DNA of 64,000 nucleotides, from the NCBI GenBank assembly GCA_946122785.1, contig CAMGYJ010000005.1, positions 79,974,547 through 80,038,546 on the forward strand, read 5' to 3'. The notes beneath the pieces are model-generated. The model saw only the letters and a list, made by a program, of their open reading frames with translations, did not search any database and was not told where the DNA came from. The position numbers were made by a program, and so were the translations under genes. Source of the stretch: Linum tenue (lineage: Eukaryota; Streptophyta; Magnoliopsida; Malpighiales; Linaceae). Shown here piece after piece: positions 34,146-44,759 of this stretch (positions are counted from its first letter, which is position 1; each line of letters opens with the position of its first letter).

Positions 34146-34350
34146 CCGTGTGGCTTCCTCAGCGCCTAACCACACGTCCAATCTTCGTCCAATCAACCCC
34201 AAACTCGCTCCCAAGCCTTCATTCACGTACTAGGACCTGAAATATCACAAACAAGCACAACCTAGCGTGAAATCGGCCTAAAACACGAGAATCCATATCT
34301 CAAATGGTGTAAGAATTGGGGTAAAAACATGTGCAATTAACGGTCTATCA

Positions 34351-36209
34351 AACTCCCCCACACTTAACCGTTTGCTTGTCCCCAAGCAAACCAAGTCAGA
34401 CACAAGGTAAGCTCACATTTTCAATCATACCAACATTGGGGACAAATCATATGGGCACAGAACACGGGAATCGTACTGGTTTTCAACATCAACACATGAG
34501 CAACTTCACTAGCAACCTGGACAACCACCACAAAGGACATTCGAGTGCAGCAAAATCGAGTAAAGGAAGAGTCTCCCTTCTGTTCACCAACCAACCTAAA
34601 TTTGACTCAACCACTTACTCAAAACAGTCACCTCATGCACAAAACTCAAGATATCAGAATAGAGACCGAGCAATCTAGGTCCTCACTGGGGTACAAGAGT
34701 ATATAGAATATGAGAAAATCAATCGCTCACTCTCGACCAGTGGGGTCAGGACAATTTGATGCGAAAAATGCGCATGCTTATTCTCTCAATCCCTAACATC
34801 TCTTCACCATGACGGCAGCCTCTAAATGCTAGAGTTCACATATGAGGTGTCACCACTAACTAATCCGGAGGTCTTAGACACAGGTTCAAATGACTGGCTA
34901 GGGTCTTGGACATGGGGAAAAGGCCTTTTAGGTGGTGGAAGTATTCATAGCACAAGGTTCCACATTTCCAAACCCACACAATCACAGTCAATCAAACTAG
35001 TATTTCCTTTCTGCCATTCTGCATTACTCAAATTCTCAAAAGCACAAGAGTGAAGGAGGTTATATAAATGTCAGCATTTCCAAGCCAGACTGCTAAAAAA
35101 CACTACTTACTGGGCACTATTTGGATTTTTGGTAGTGGCTCTCTTTTGCTTTCATTTTTGCTTTGTTTTTCTTTCATTTTTTTCTCATTTCTTAAGAGAA
35201 CCACCACCTCTGCACATATTTCAAACACATGCCCAACTTTTAAGCACTACCTCCAACCCTCACATTAAATTTAGCAGAAACAGCAGAGAACATGTAAAAA
35301 CCACTCTGTGGAACCTTCTAAAAGATGCAAAAGGGTGATTTTCCATTGTAGACCGAAAGAAAGGATACACATGGCTCAAAGGGGCTGACTAGGGGGTATG
35401 ACACACTAGGACAGTCAGTTTGGTCGTGGGCTAATCCTATGCCTCCATCATCTTAGCTAATGACAATGTGAATGCTACACATCATGGAAGAGGGAACTAT
35501 CGCACAAGAAAGAAACGAGCAGGCTCAAATCTCACATGGCTACCTATATGCTATCTCTTATTCTGATTCCCTGAACTAGATGCATAAACGACTGTCAAGA
35601 ACAAGTGATCAATCCAAGTCACAGTTGGTAAGCAAACAGTTGAAAAACTGAACCCCTACACAACTCTACTGCACGTCTCAGTCATCATTATAGGTTGTCC
35701 TAGTCACAATCAAGCTGTCATGCATCAATCCGAAAACCATTCAATTCATCAAGCAAAACACGGTTCCAATATGAGTAAACAGCAGTACTTAGAGCCCTCA
35801 AATCGTAATATTCGGACAGCGGACTAGGCTCCAAGCACACATATATAGATTCCAACCGATACAAAGCACCCCCCCCCCACACTTAAGCACGACATTGCCC
35901 TCAATGGAGTAGAGGGAGAGATAAGGGGGAACGATGTTACCGGATTGAAATACTGCCGGGGGACTGGAAGTGGACCAGTCAGCGGGTAACAAACGGGAAG
36001 AGGGACAGTTCTGCACGAATCGAACATCAAGAACACACTAGCACATTGTGCGTTAGGGATCAGTAGCCTAGCCGGCCACAAAATAAACAATCATCAAAAG
36101 AAAAAGAAAAACACAAACAAACGACAAACTAAGTTCAAGCTCCGTACACATGGAGCAAACACACAAAAGTCTGAAATGAAAACACACTGAGAGGGGCAAC
36201 GAGTACAGC
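34351..36209 (-). other. Athila-like 3' untranslated region and polypurine tract
   Basis: The polypurine tract is at 34351-34366 (minus: TAAGTGTGGGGGAGTT). The rest has no ORF of note. A second tract with a nine-base C run plus ACACTTAAG at 35870-35886 repeats the GTGTGGGGG theme, as does one near 37614-37627. Athila-group elements usually have a long 3' UTR here. Confidence 0.65.
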
Positions 36210-37573
36210 CTACTCGTCGCCAAGGTTATCTAGGTCGATGTCGTTCATGAAAGCGTCATCGTCATCCGCTGGTGGAGGCGGAAGTGGAGAGTCTTCCCAG
36301 GGAGTCCTCCAGACTGGCGGCTCGCCCGGTAGCAGCTGGAGCAGGTTTTGCTGGACCTCCTGCATGAGCCTAGATTGAGCCTTCTCTCGCTCGATATGAG
36401 CCAGTGTCACCCCCTGCTGGGTCGCCATCATGTCCATGCGCTCATCATAGGCAGCCATCCAGTTCTGGTACTCGGCCTAGTGAGCCGCATACTGCTGCTG
36501 GAACTGGAGCTGCTGGTCAAAGAGCTGCCGGTTCCGGATACGCAGCTGCTCGAACTGGTGAATGAAGTAGTCCTGACCGGGGAAAGCGGAGCTGCCACCC
36601 CCGTACTCGAAGGTGGTGGGGCAGGGGACGGTAGCATCATCCACATCCTCGGACTCCACATCATCAGCAGCCTCATCCTCCGGATCCTCGGGCTGGTCCT
36701 CCTCTGGGATCTGAGGTTCCGGAAACCCCTCGATCCACATGATGCCTCGGTTCTCTCGCAACAGGTGCATGTGATGAATCGTCTCTCTGCCAAAGACACT
36801 GGTGCCCCCTGCTCTGTGCACCCCTGCAGTGATAGCCCGAAGTAGGTGGCCAGGCGGGTGATGAGGGGAGTGCAGTGGAGGCTCTTCAATTCAGAAGCAC
36901 TCTTCTCAAAGGTTCTGGCCACCACAGAACCCAAGTGGAGAGGATGGTCATCCTGGCGGATAGACTGTATGAAGTACATGGCTCTCCGGGTGATGGCGCT
37001 TGCACTGTCCGAAGCTGGGGTGTAGGACTTCGCCAGCAGATGGTGGAGAATGCGGTTGTCGAGCTGCAGGGTGCTGGCCTTCGTCTTCCCTGCCAGGAAA
37101 GGACGCTGGCCTGGCTTAGCAAGGTGGGTGTACAACGTCTTGAAGTTCACGCCCATCGGATCGTTAAGCTCGGTGACGTAGTCCTCACCATCGGCCAGGC
37201 CGAGGTCGATAGCAGTGGCCAGCTCGTGGTAGCTCATGGACCGGGGCACACCGCCGAGCCGGAACTTGACGGCTTCACTGTCTGTCCAATTCTCTGTGGA
37301 AGCGTGCTTGAAGGTTGTGTAGAACTCCAGCACGGGCTCGTGGTAGACTTTCTCGCGGATGGAGAGCAGACGGCGCCACGGCCGGTTAGTGACGATGGCG
37401 GAGAAGTGCTCGTAGCAGTTCAACTTCTCAAACTCCCGCCTGGACCAGCAGTGGTGCTGCCCAAACGAGCATGAGAGGACGTGCTTAAAACGATCCTGGT
37501 GCGGGCCCCTCTTCAAATCCCGGATGAACGAGTGTTTGAGGTCAGGCTTCGTCATGGTCCTGCAAAAGAACAA
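36210..37573 (-). pseudogene. ATHILA-type third ORF, broken
   Basis: The N-terminal part, starting near the ATG at 37555 (MTKPDLKH), has the block FYTTFKHASTENWTDSEAV followed by KFRLGGVPRSMSYHELATA. This resembles the ATHILA ORF1 family found downstream of pol in Athila elements (sometimes called env-like, function unknown). Near 36830 the sense shifts frame; the continuation (36480-36821) is acidic, then Gln-rich with possible coiled-coil, and has an in-frame TAG at 36477-36479 before running on to 36210. One frameshift and one stop in 1.36 kb suggest modest age. No signal peptide or membrane span is visible, so an envelope role is not supported. Confidence 0.75.
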
Positions 37574-38917
37574 CCCAAAGTGGAACCAAAAGAGCCAAAG
37601 AAAAGGTTAATCACACCCCCACACTTAAGAACAGAAAACAGCCTAACCATGGTTTCATCCATAGTTCGGGGCTCAAAAACTCGATCAATCAAGCATAATC
37701 GGAGTGGGGGTGCACATTCACGATAAATTAGGCAGCTTAAGGTTCACATCCATAGCAAATACACCCTCAAAGCACATCATTAAGGGCCCCAACCAGTGCT
37801 CACAACATGGCATGAAAAACATGCATTTCATCGAACACCTTGTGTGCACTATTAAGGTAAGCATGAAATTGACAAAATTCTTGCACACAAGGGCTCAATC
37901 ATGCAAGGGGGGCATTGCCCAACATAATTCATACATAATCCAAGCATTCCCCTCAATCAATTGCACACAATTCACATGATTCAAAGTGGTTCTCTAAACA
38001 TGCACCCTAACACCCAATTCTCCATAAAAAACATAGTTAAGGTCAAAATCAAACCTGGAGACTCAAGTAGAGGTGTAGGGGATGATGAGGGGAAGGCAAT
38101 GGAAGCGACGAAAGGCCGAAAAAATGCCCGGAAGTGCTCGTCGGAGCCTCGCAGGAGTCTCGCCGGAAATCGCCTCCGGTGACTCAAAATCGCTCCAAAT
38201 CACCTCAAAATCGAGGGATAGGCCGATAATGGGGAGGAAAGGGTGGGTGTGGTGTTGGATTTGTGAAAAACCGACCAAAAAATGGTCGAAAATTGGCAAA
38301 GAGAGCGAAAAGTCGCGGTTTTACGGCGAGGGGGAGAGGATTCCGGCGAGTGAGATTTGATTTTCTGACCACTCGGCCGTGTCGGCCGAATTTATAGCCC
38401 GTGGCTCGGCCACAAGGGCAAGCTCACATGGCTGTGTGAGCTGCACAGGTGCCCGTGTGTGGCGACACGGTCAGGCCGAGGATTTCCACACGGCCGTGTG
38501 AGTTGCACATATGGCCGTGTGGAAAATGCCGAGGCTTCACACGGCCAAGGGGTCAAAACCACACGGCCGTGTGAGCATCAGTGTTGCTCGTGTGGGCCAC
38601 ACGGCCTGGCCGAGGGAATCCGCACGGCCGTGTGGGTTGCACACTTGGCCGTGTGGAATTTGCCGAGCCTTCACACGGCCAGGGGCTCAAAACCACACGG
38701 TCGTGTGAGTTTCATGCATGGCCGTGTGGATTGCTGGAACCCCGAATTCAACCTGTTTTCACTAAAAAACGACGTTCGACCTGGAACAACACCTCAAAAC
38801 CCAAAAACACAAAAAAAATCAAAAGGAAAAAGGTAAGAAAATGCAAACCTAGGTGGGGTTGCCTCCCCACAAGCGCTACTTTACCGTCTTTTAGCTGGAC
38901 GCCGGTATGGTGGATGC
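37574..38917 (-). other. Spacer between pol tail and third ORF
   Basis: No coding sequence. It includes the palindrome array listed separately and a GC-rich patch (38080-38345). In a complete Athila element the third ORF would be preceded by a spacer such as this. Confidence 0.5.
38365..38738. repeat. Large CACGGCCGTGTG palindrome array in the spacer
   Basis: About ten copies of CACGGCCGTGTG or one-base variants (CACGGTCGTGTG, CACATGGCTGTGTG), spaced 20-60 bp apart, with similar phrases (TTCACACGGCCAxGGG, GTGTGGAAxxTGCCGAG) recurring as a roughly 160-bp higher-order unit (38460-38605 versus 38608-38740). It is the same motif as in the element's LTR. Confidence 0.85.
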
Positions 38918-40275
38918 TTAGTGAGGTGAAGGAGCAGGTGCCTCCAAGAACGGATCCACATCGCTCTTGAGGTACAGCTTCAGGTGGTGGCCATGCACCC
39001 GACGAATGTGGCCACCAGCACTCGTCAACTCGACCTGGCTATCCGGCAGGATGCAAGCGAGTGAATACTCGGATGGCCAAGGCGGTCGAGGCTCGGGAGG
39101 CGGGACCAGCTCATAGTGGTCTCCGGTTTTCTTGCGAGCAGGCTCAGCTATCTGCAACTTCGGCCGCCACTCCTGCTTGATCTTTTCATTTGGTGACTGA
39201 GTGGATGGGAACGGCGGCGAAGGTGTGAGAGGGGGGTCCTGCAAAATGGGAAGCACAGAAGGATACACGACAGACTCGTGCTCCTGGTGAGAAACAGCTT
39301 GCAAAGACGAGGAAGCATGGAGAGTATTATCAATAGAAAAGGTTATTCGCTCCTCACCATCTCTCAAGACTAAGGTCCCATCATGTACATCTATGAGAGC
39401 CTTGGCGGTGGCCAGGAAAGGCCTTCCCAGTATAAGGGGCACTTCTGTGTCCTCATTGATGTCCAAGACAACAAAATACACAGGATAAAAGAATTTGCCA
39501 ACCTTAACAAGAAGGTCTTCCACTATGCCCCTAGGATGAACTATAGATCGGTCAGCTAATTGGAGACTCATCCTAGTCGCACGGGGTTCACCTAGGCCTA
39601 GTTTCTTGAACAATTTGTATGGTATGACATTGATACTAGCACCTAGATCTGCCAAGGACCTCTCTACATGCAATTTACCAATAGAGCACGGGATAATGAA
39701 ACGACCTGGGTCCTTCTGCTTCTGCGCAAGCTTGTTCTGCAGAATGGTCGAGCAGTCCTCGCTGAGCTCCACAGTGGCAAGCTCTCTCAGCTTCTGCTTC
39801 TTTGAGAGAAGATCTTTCAGGAACTTCGCATACTTAGGCATTTGGGATAGTGCCTCCAGGAAGGTCACTTGTACATTCAGCTTCCTAAGCATGGACATGA
39901 AGTTCCCGAATTCTAACTCTAGCCTGTCTTTATGCAACCGAGTAGGGAAAGGGAGTTGTGGGATATAGTCCTTCACTACTGGTTGCGGCTTAGGCACAGG
40001 CACCTCAACCTCCTTCTCTGCTTCTTCTTCACCCACTGGAGATGCTGAAACAGGGGGTCTCTCTCTCTCTTGTCCCCGAACAGGTGGATCAGCAGTCATC
40101 TTGCCACTCCTGGTTGTGATGGCATTACAGTGGGCATTCGGGTCCTTCGGATTAGGAATGGTCTGACCTGGCAGGGTACCTGGAGCCCTCTGCGCCACTG
40201 CTTGAGCCACACTCCCCAGCTGGGTTTGGATATCCTGCAAGACAGCCTGCGTGTTCCTCTGGCCAGCTTCAAGAG
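38918..40275 (-). pseudogene. Athila-like protease joined to a pol-tail-like segment
   Basis: An open frame of about 440 codons (38918-40240) continues the gag by a one-base shift near 40270. It contains the NAITTRSGK-type linker typical of Athila/Tat elements and a retropepsin-like domain (SLADLGASINVIP, then PLILGRPFLATA), with DLG at the active site as is usual in this lineage. A proline-rich region follows, then GGHIRRVHGHHLKLYL and a stop at 38918. That last block resembles the VNGQRLKxY end of Athila pol, which normally lies after integrase, so about 3 kb of RT-RNase H-integrase appears to have been removed between the two. Confidence 0.75.
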
Positions 40276-41625
40276 TCAGGAATTTACCCAGGCCTTTTCC
40301 ATGAATTGCTCGATAGTGTTGAATTTCTGAGCACTAGAACTGGCAAGAGAGCCCACCAGATCCCGCAATTCAGCCATCGGATCATTCTTCACTGGGGTTG
40401 CAGAGGCTGCACCTGGCTGCTGGAAAGGTCGAGGCTGTGGTTGAGCAGCATGCCCCTGCATGGGCTGGTAGAGAGACTGCTGCTGCTGCTGGAATTGCCC
40501 CTGTCTGGGTTGATATGGCGATCTCTGGAAGCCTGGCGGTCCTTGGGAGGCTGCTGGTCTAGGATTTGCTCCAGCCCAGGAGAAGTTGGGATGCTGGCGC
40601 CACCCCTCATTGTACGTGTTGCTGTAGGGGTCATTGCGCCTAGCATTATTGATGAAGTTCACCTGCTCCTGGGGTGTAGTCGACTCCTTCATCGCCTGGC
40701 AATCTTCCACAGTGTGATGGGTGCTCTCGCACCACTGGCAGTGCATCGCCTGCTGCTGTCCGGTCCCGGGAATCATCCCAGATCGATCTATGGCTGAAAC
40801 CAGCTTCGATACCACCTGCACCAAATCATATGAATGGGTAGCTACAGCATGCACACCCCGCCCTGGTGCTCTTCTCGATCTCCTGGAAGTTCCCCAATCA
40901 TAGCCCTGCTCTGCCATCTCTTCAAAAAGTTGATTCAGCTGTGGCGGCGTTTTGGTGAGCATGTTCCCGCCACAGACCGAGTCAATCAGCTGCTTATCCT
41001 CCGAGAAGAGAGCATGGTAGAAGGTGCCCACCGTGAAGGCGTCGGTAAAACCATGGTTGGGGCACTTGAGGAAGAGACTGGTGTATCTCTCCCAAGCATC
41101 CCGAATGGTCTCATCTTCGTCTTGAGTGAAGTGGGTGATTTGCTTCTGCAGGTCCGCCGTCTTGGACGGGGGATGGTAGCGAGTGAGGAACTTGTCCGCC
41201 AGGGTGCCGAACGTAGTGATCGAGCTTGGAGGTCGAGTGTCTAGCCACTCCTTGGCCTGGCCCTCCAGAGTAAATGGGAAGTACCTCAGCTGGATGGCAT
41301 CGGCTGGGACCCCATTTATCTTGATTCCATCGATCAGCTCATGGAATCGCCTCAGATGTGATCGGGGGCACTCCCCCTCCTTACCACGGAACACCACCGA
41401 ACCGCGCAACATCGTGATGACCGAGGTGCTCACCTCAAAGTTGTTCGCTGGCACATGAGGGTGTTGAATGGGTGACCTCATGTCCGCGGCTCTGGCGGTC
41501 CAGTAGGATCCCATGGTCTGCTCCTCAGGAATGACCACATCATGGTCCTGTGGGTCAGCCATCTCCTCTTCGTCGGTGATTTGTAGCTGTGCTAGCGCCT
41601 CCTCCGCAGCCAGTCGCGCCTTTAG
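40276..41625 (-). pseudogene. Athila-like gag, N-terminus truncated
   Basis: An open frame of about 450 codons enters from the LINE junction without an ATG; the first Met in frame is in EEEMADPQDHDV. The retrotransposon gag core is clear (RRFHELIDGIKINGV, then LEGQAKEWLDTRPP and YTSLFLKCPNHGF), followed by a zinc-knuckle-like CQWCESTHHTVEDC and a Gln/Pro-rich tail. It ends at a TGA after AWVNS, and the protease continues in the next frame, which may be a mutation or a programmed shift. Confidence 0.82.
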
Positions 41626-41640
41626 AGGATACTCTGCCAA

Positions 41641-42607
41641 CGAAGACCACGGAGAAGCAATTCATGACCATAAAGGATACTCTGCCAACCCCATGAGGGT
41701 CGAGACCTAGGTTCAGCAGTTAAAAACGTGCCCCTAGGAAAATATTTTCCTTTATAGACCTGCGCCAGTAGAGACTTGGGTTCAGACAGAATTTGCCACC
41801 CAATTTTTGCCAACAAGGCCTGATTAAATTGTTCAAATCTTCGAAAGCCCATGTCACCCTCATGCTTACTAGTGCACATAATTCTCCAGGACACCCATCG
41901 AATTCTGGACTGCCCCCCTTCCACTCCCCACCAAAATCGAGCTACATGCCTATCCAAGAGGCGGCACAAGGACAGGGGCAATTTAAAACAGGACATCACA
42001 CGAAGAGGTAGAGCTAAGGCAACAGACTTGATCAGCGTTTCCTTAGCTGCCCAAGATAACGTCCGCTGCTTCCACCCTTGCAAAATGTTTAACAATTTAT
42101 CCTCCAAGAAATGAATTGTAGCCATTTTAGAACGCGCAATCAAAGTGGGGAGGCCCAAATATTTATCCTGGTCTCCTACTGCTCCAACACCCAGGATCTC
42201 GGCAAGAAACTCCTGATCAGCCAAAGAAATGTTCTACTAAAGCACACTGCCGACTTGCCCAAATTAACCCGTTGGCCACTTAACTCCTCATATGTGTTTA
42301 GGACCTCAATAAGGTTCTCACATTCTTGCAAAGAGCCGCGGAGAAACAGATATGAGTCATCCGCAAAGAAAAGATGCGAGATACGGTCACCTGTCGGGTT
42401 AAGGGTCATGCCTGCTTCAAAAGCGGCTACCACCATTCCCACTCGACCTTGATTGGTTCGGGCGAGATCGGCAGGTTCTTTCCCTTTGGCACGACGTTTA
42501 ATTTCAAAACATTGTTCCGCCTCCTCATCAGAGGACCCCGCAGCCGCATCATTATCCTCAAGGGATGGCGGCAGGGAGCGCATAGTGTGGGTGATACAGG
42601 ACTTTTC
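41641..42607 (-). mobile_element. Internally deleted LINE joined to the Athila-like gag
   Basis: Reading leftwards from about 42607: a 5' segment with MRSLPPSLEDNDAAAGSS and DEEAEQCFEIKRRAKGK, then directly the RT active-site block LFFADDSYLFLRGS (42300-42370), then the thumb/connection region to LLRGLRWQ at about 41640. Most of the endonuclease and the first half of RT are absent between the first two blocks. The 3' half of the LINE is missing where it meets the gag. Same family as the LINE at 6007-9994. No target duplication could be assigned. Confidence 0.85.
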
Positions 42608-43396
42608 TATAAAAAAAAGAAATGAGAAAGATTAGTAAGATACACGTCAGAATGGTAATATGAGAAATTTTACATGCAGTACAATGTTAAACTCTAAAGA
42701 CATGAATTTAGAAATTTATTTATTTATTTTATAAATTGAAATAAAATTTGTTTAAGGTAATAACAAAATTTTCTTTTTTAGTTGTGGGCATGAAGTGGCC
42801 AGGCGTACGTGTGGCATTGATCCGCCCAAAAAATGTAGGGTGCACGCTCGCCCGCCCGCGCACCCTTTCTTGTCCCCCTAAGTTGGACTTGGCTGAGCTT
42901 AATTATAACTTAATAAGACATTAGACCCCTCGGCTCTCCCTTTTAGAGCTGATTTGGTTGGCGTGGATGGAATGGAATGTAATGTAACCCTTCATCATTG
43001 ATTCTTTTCCCTGGCCAACTGGCCAGGATTTTCTTTTGGGTGAACCGAAGAACCCCAAACAATGCCAAATTAGCACTTGGTAATTAGTGGGGCTGGAGCA
43101 ACCAGGGAATGAAGTTTGAGGAGTTGGGGTTGATTGACACCAAACCCCAACAAGAGATGGCCAAAAACACCAACAGTAGGGTATTGCTAAAATCGAATTT
43201 ATTAGGTGTCAAATCAAGTTTCATACATCATTTATTTAACACTATTCATGTCAAATAATTCTAACCTGGACATGCAAGTTGTATTCGAGGAAGCGTAAGC
43301 TGTGAGACAAAGTAGAATAAACGGACCTAAGCCAACCTTGAACGTGAAAGCGTGGAAGGCAAAAAGTCGGGCGTGACCGCATTGTCCGATCGAAGG
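42608..43396. other. Intergenic, no gene recognised
   Basis: AT-rich start, then a GC-rich CGCCCGCCCGCGCACCC patch (42846-42865). No ORF or repeat recognised. Confidence 0.4.
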
Positions 43397-44228
43397 GGAG
43401 CAAGCAGCGGCGGGTCCAGGGCTGGGCCAACCCGGGCCACGGCCCAGCCCTCCGTTGGATCCAGAGCTAATATAGTGCTTACAAAATTTTCGATTTAGGT
43501 ATTCGGCCCAGTACTATTTAAAAGTCGGTCAAGTGTTATTTGATAATAGAATTTTGTATAACTAGAAATGCGGTCTAGATAAACATATGCAAACAACTAC
43601 TCCCAATTTAGCCTAGAAATTCTAGCCCGAATGGTTTTCATTTGAAAAAAAAAAACAATAAAACCTAAATATCTATAACATAAAAACCGTATAAAGTTTC
43701 ATTGAAATAAGAAACCCTCTAAACAAAGTGATTTTTTGGTTGATTAATCCAGTCTTGACCTTGCTCGTTTATAGCGCTACCATGGAGAGAACATTTTAAG
43801 CAATGAAATATGTGAAAACTAATTTGCGCAACAAAATGCGCGATGAATTTTTCATTGATTGCATAGCTATTTTATTTGAAAGAGAGTATGCTATTGATAT
43901 GGATGGAGATTATATTATTGATGGGATTTGCCAAATTAAAAAACCTTCTATTACAATTAGCATTACTGAAACATAATTTATTAACCAAACCTTTCAGACT
44001 TTCCAAATTATTAGCCTAACCTTTCGAAATATAAAATATTAGCTAAGTCTTATGTAATGCATCAAAATATCAGTCATTTATCTATTACCGTTGGTAATTT
44101 TGTAACTAATTTCTTATTTGAAATACTTAAATTTTGGAATGTTAACTATTTTTGTTTACGACATTTAATATTATATTCAAATGCGGTCCAATACTCTACT
44201 ACGTTCTGGATCCGCTGCTGGGAGCAAG
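43397..44228 (+). mobile_element. hAT element (816 bp) with transposase C-terminus remnant
   Basis: The body is 43405-44220. Left end CAGCGGCGGGTCCAGGGC; right end, reverse-complemented, CAGCAGCGGATCCAGAAC. Perfect 8-bp duplication GGAGCAAG at 43397-43404 and 44221-44228. Inside, at about 43780-43900, is a plus-strand stretch resembling the dimerisation region of plant hAT transposases of the TTF-type/zinc-finger-MYM class (MERTF, then AMKYVKTNLRNKMRDEFF), with a stop in between. The rest of the transposase has been deleted. Confidence 0.92.
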
Positions 44229-44718
44229 CGAGATTTTTGACGACCACCAATGGACAATGGTCCTATCAAAGAAAGGGACGGGACCTAACTCATATCTTAA
44301 GATTGAGGCAGGATAAACACTACTTACTGATAAGGCATCGTACTTTCTTTTAGTTCTAGTCTAAGTTAAGATCATCACATTGGATACCCAATAGAACATC
44401 GATGAAAAGAATGTCAACGTGGCAACAAAACCCCTCCACGTCAACCAGATAGCACAGGTGGATGTCAAACGCAGATACATCCAGTGGGTCCTACCAAGTA
44501 GAGCAAAGCCGGAGCTTCCCTTTGCGAGGGTTTGTGTCAGAAGTCAGAAATGGAACCCACCTAGCCTAGAGGGAAGGCCAAACAGCAACAATGGGAAAAG
44601 TCAAAACACTGTTGTCCTTGTCCATCAATAGTTTCTGTATCTATCTCTCCGCCTCCGCCCCAGCCCACTCGCCACCCACCGGCGGCCAATCAGGCACGGC
44701 CGGTTACTCTTTCTTGTT

Positions 44719-44759
<41 letters not shown>

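Larger units (their letters stand above)
29859..34150 (-). mobile_element. Complete young gag-protease-only LTR element (4,282 bp)
   Basis: The body is 29864-34145, flanked by CCGTG at 29859-29863 and 34146-34150. Two 977-bp LTRs (29864-30840 and 33169-34145) start TGATG and end CATCA. I count three differences between them, at 29997/33302, 30700/34005 and 30806/34111. The internal domain is 2,328 bp and reads leftwards: PBS at 33151-33166, gag-protease ORF, polypurine tract at 30841-30853. There is no RT, RNase H or integrase, so it must borrow enzymes from another element. The layout resembles the TR-GAG class of non-autonomous plant elements, with a protease in addition. Confidence 0.95.
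28713..34350 (-). repeat. 3' LTR of the Athila-like element, split by nested element
   Basis: On the minus strand the LTR begins TGATAGACCG at 34350 and ends TTTTAGCGTGTCA at 28713. Removing the nested element (29864-34145) and one 5-bp duplication leaves 1,351 bp. Upstream of its start lies TAAGTGTGGGGGAGTT, a good polypurine tract. The LTR carries the CACGGCCGTG array at 29640-29863. Confidence 0.8.
28713..41640 (-). mobile_element. Athila-like LTR retrotransposon lacking RT and integrase
   Basis: Reading leftwards: gag (truncated at its start at the LINE junction), protease, a short pol C-terminus-like tail, an untranslated spacer with a palindrome array, an ATHILA-type third ORF, a polypurine tract and the 3' LTR (28713-34350, itself split by a nested element). 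No RT, RNase H or integrase sequence lies between protease and the third ORF, so the copy is non-autonomous. The 5' LTR is not in the window: the element ends at a junction with a LINE at about 41640. The LTR end at 28713 abuts the truncated Copia element, into which it probably inserted. Confidence 0.85.

Noticed and set aside
36348..37474. Plus-strand ORFs of 165 and 199 codons opposite the ATHILA-type ORF
   Set aside because: Antisense shadows of a coding region; no domain on that strand.
38365..38738. CRISPR-like array of regularly spaced palindromes
   Set aside because: Spacings are irregular, spacers are themselves related, and the motif lies in a plant retrotransposon.
38459..38970. 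Overlapping 65-129-codon ORFs in the palindrome array
   Set aside because: They arise from the repeated ACGGCCGTGTGG unit and give repetitive peptides with no known domain.
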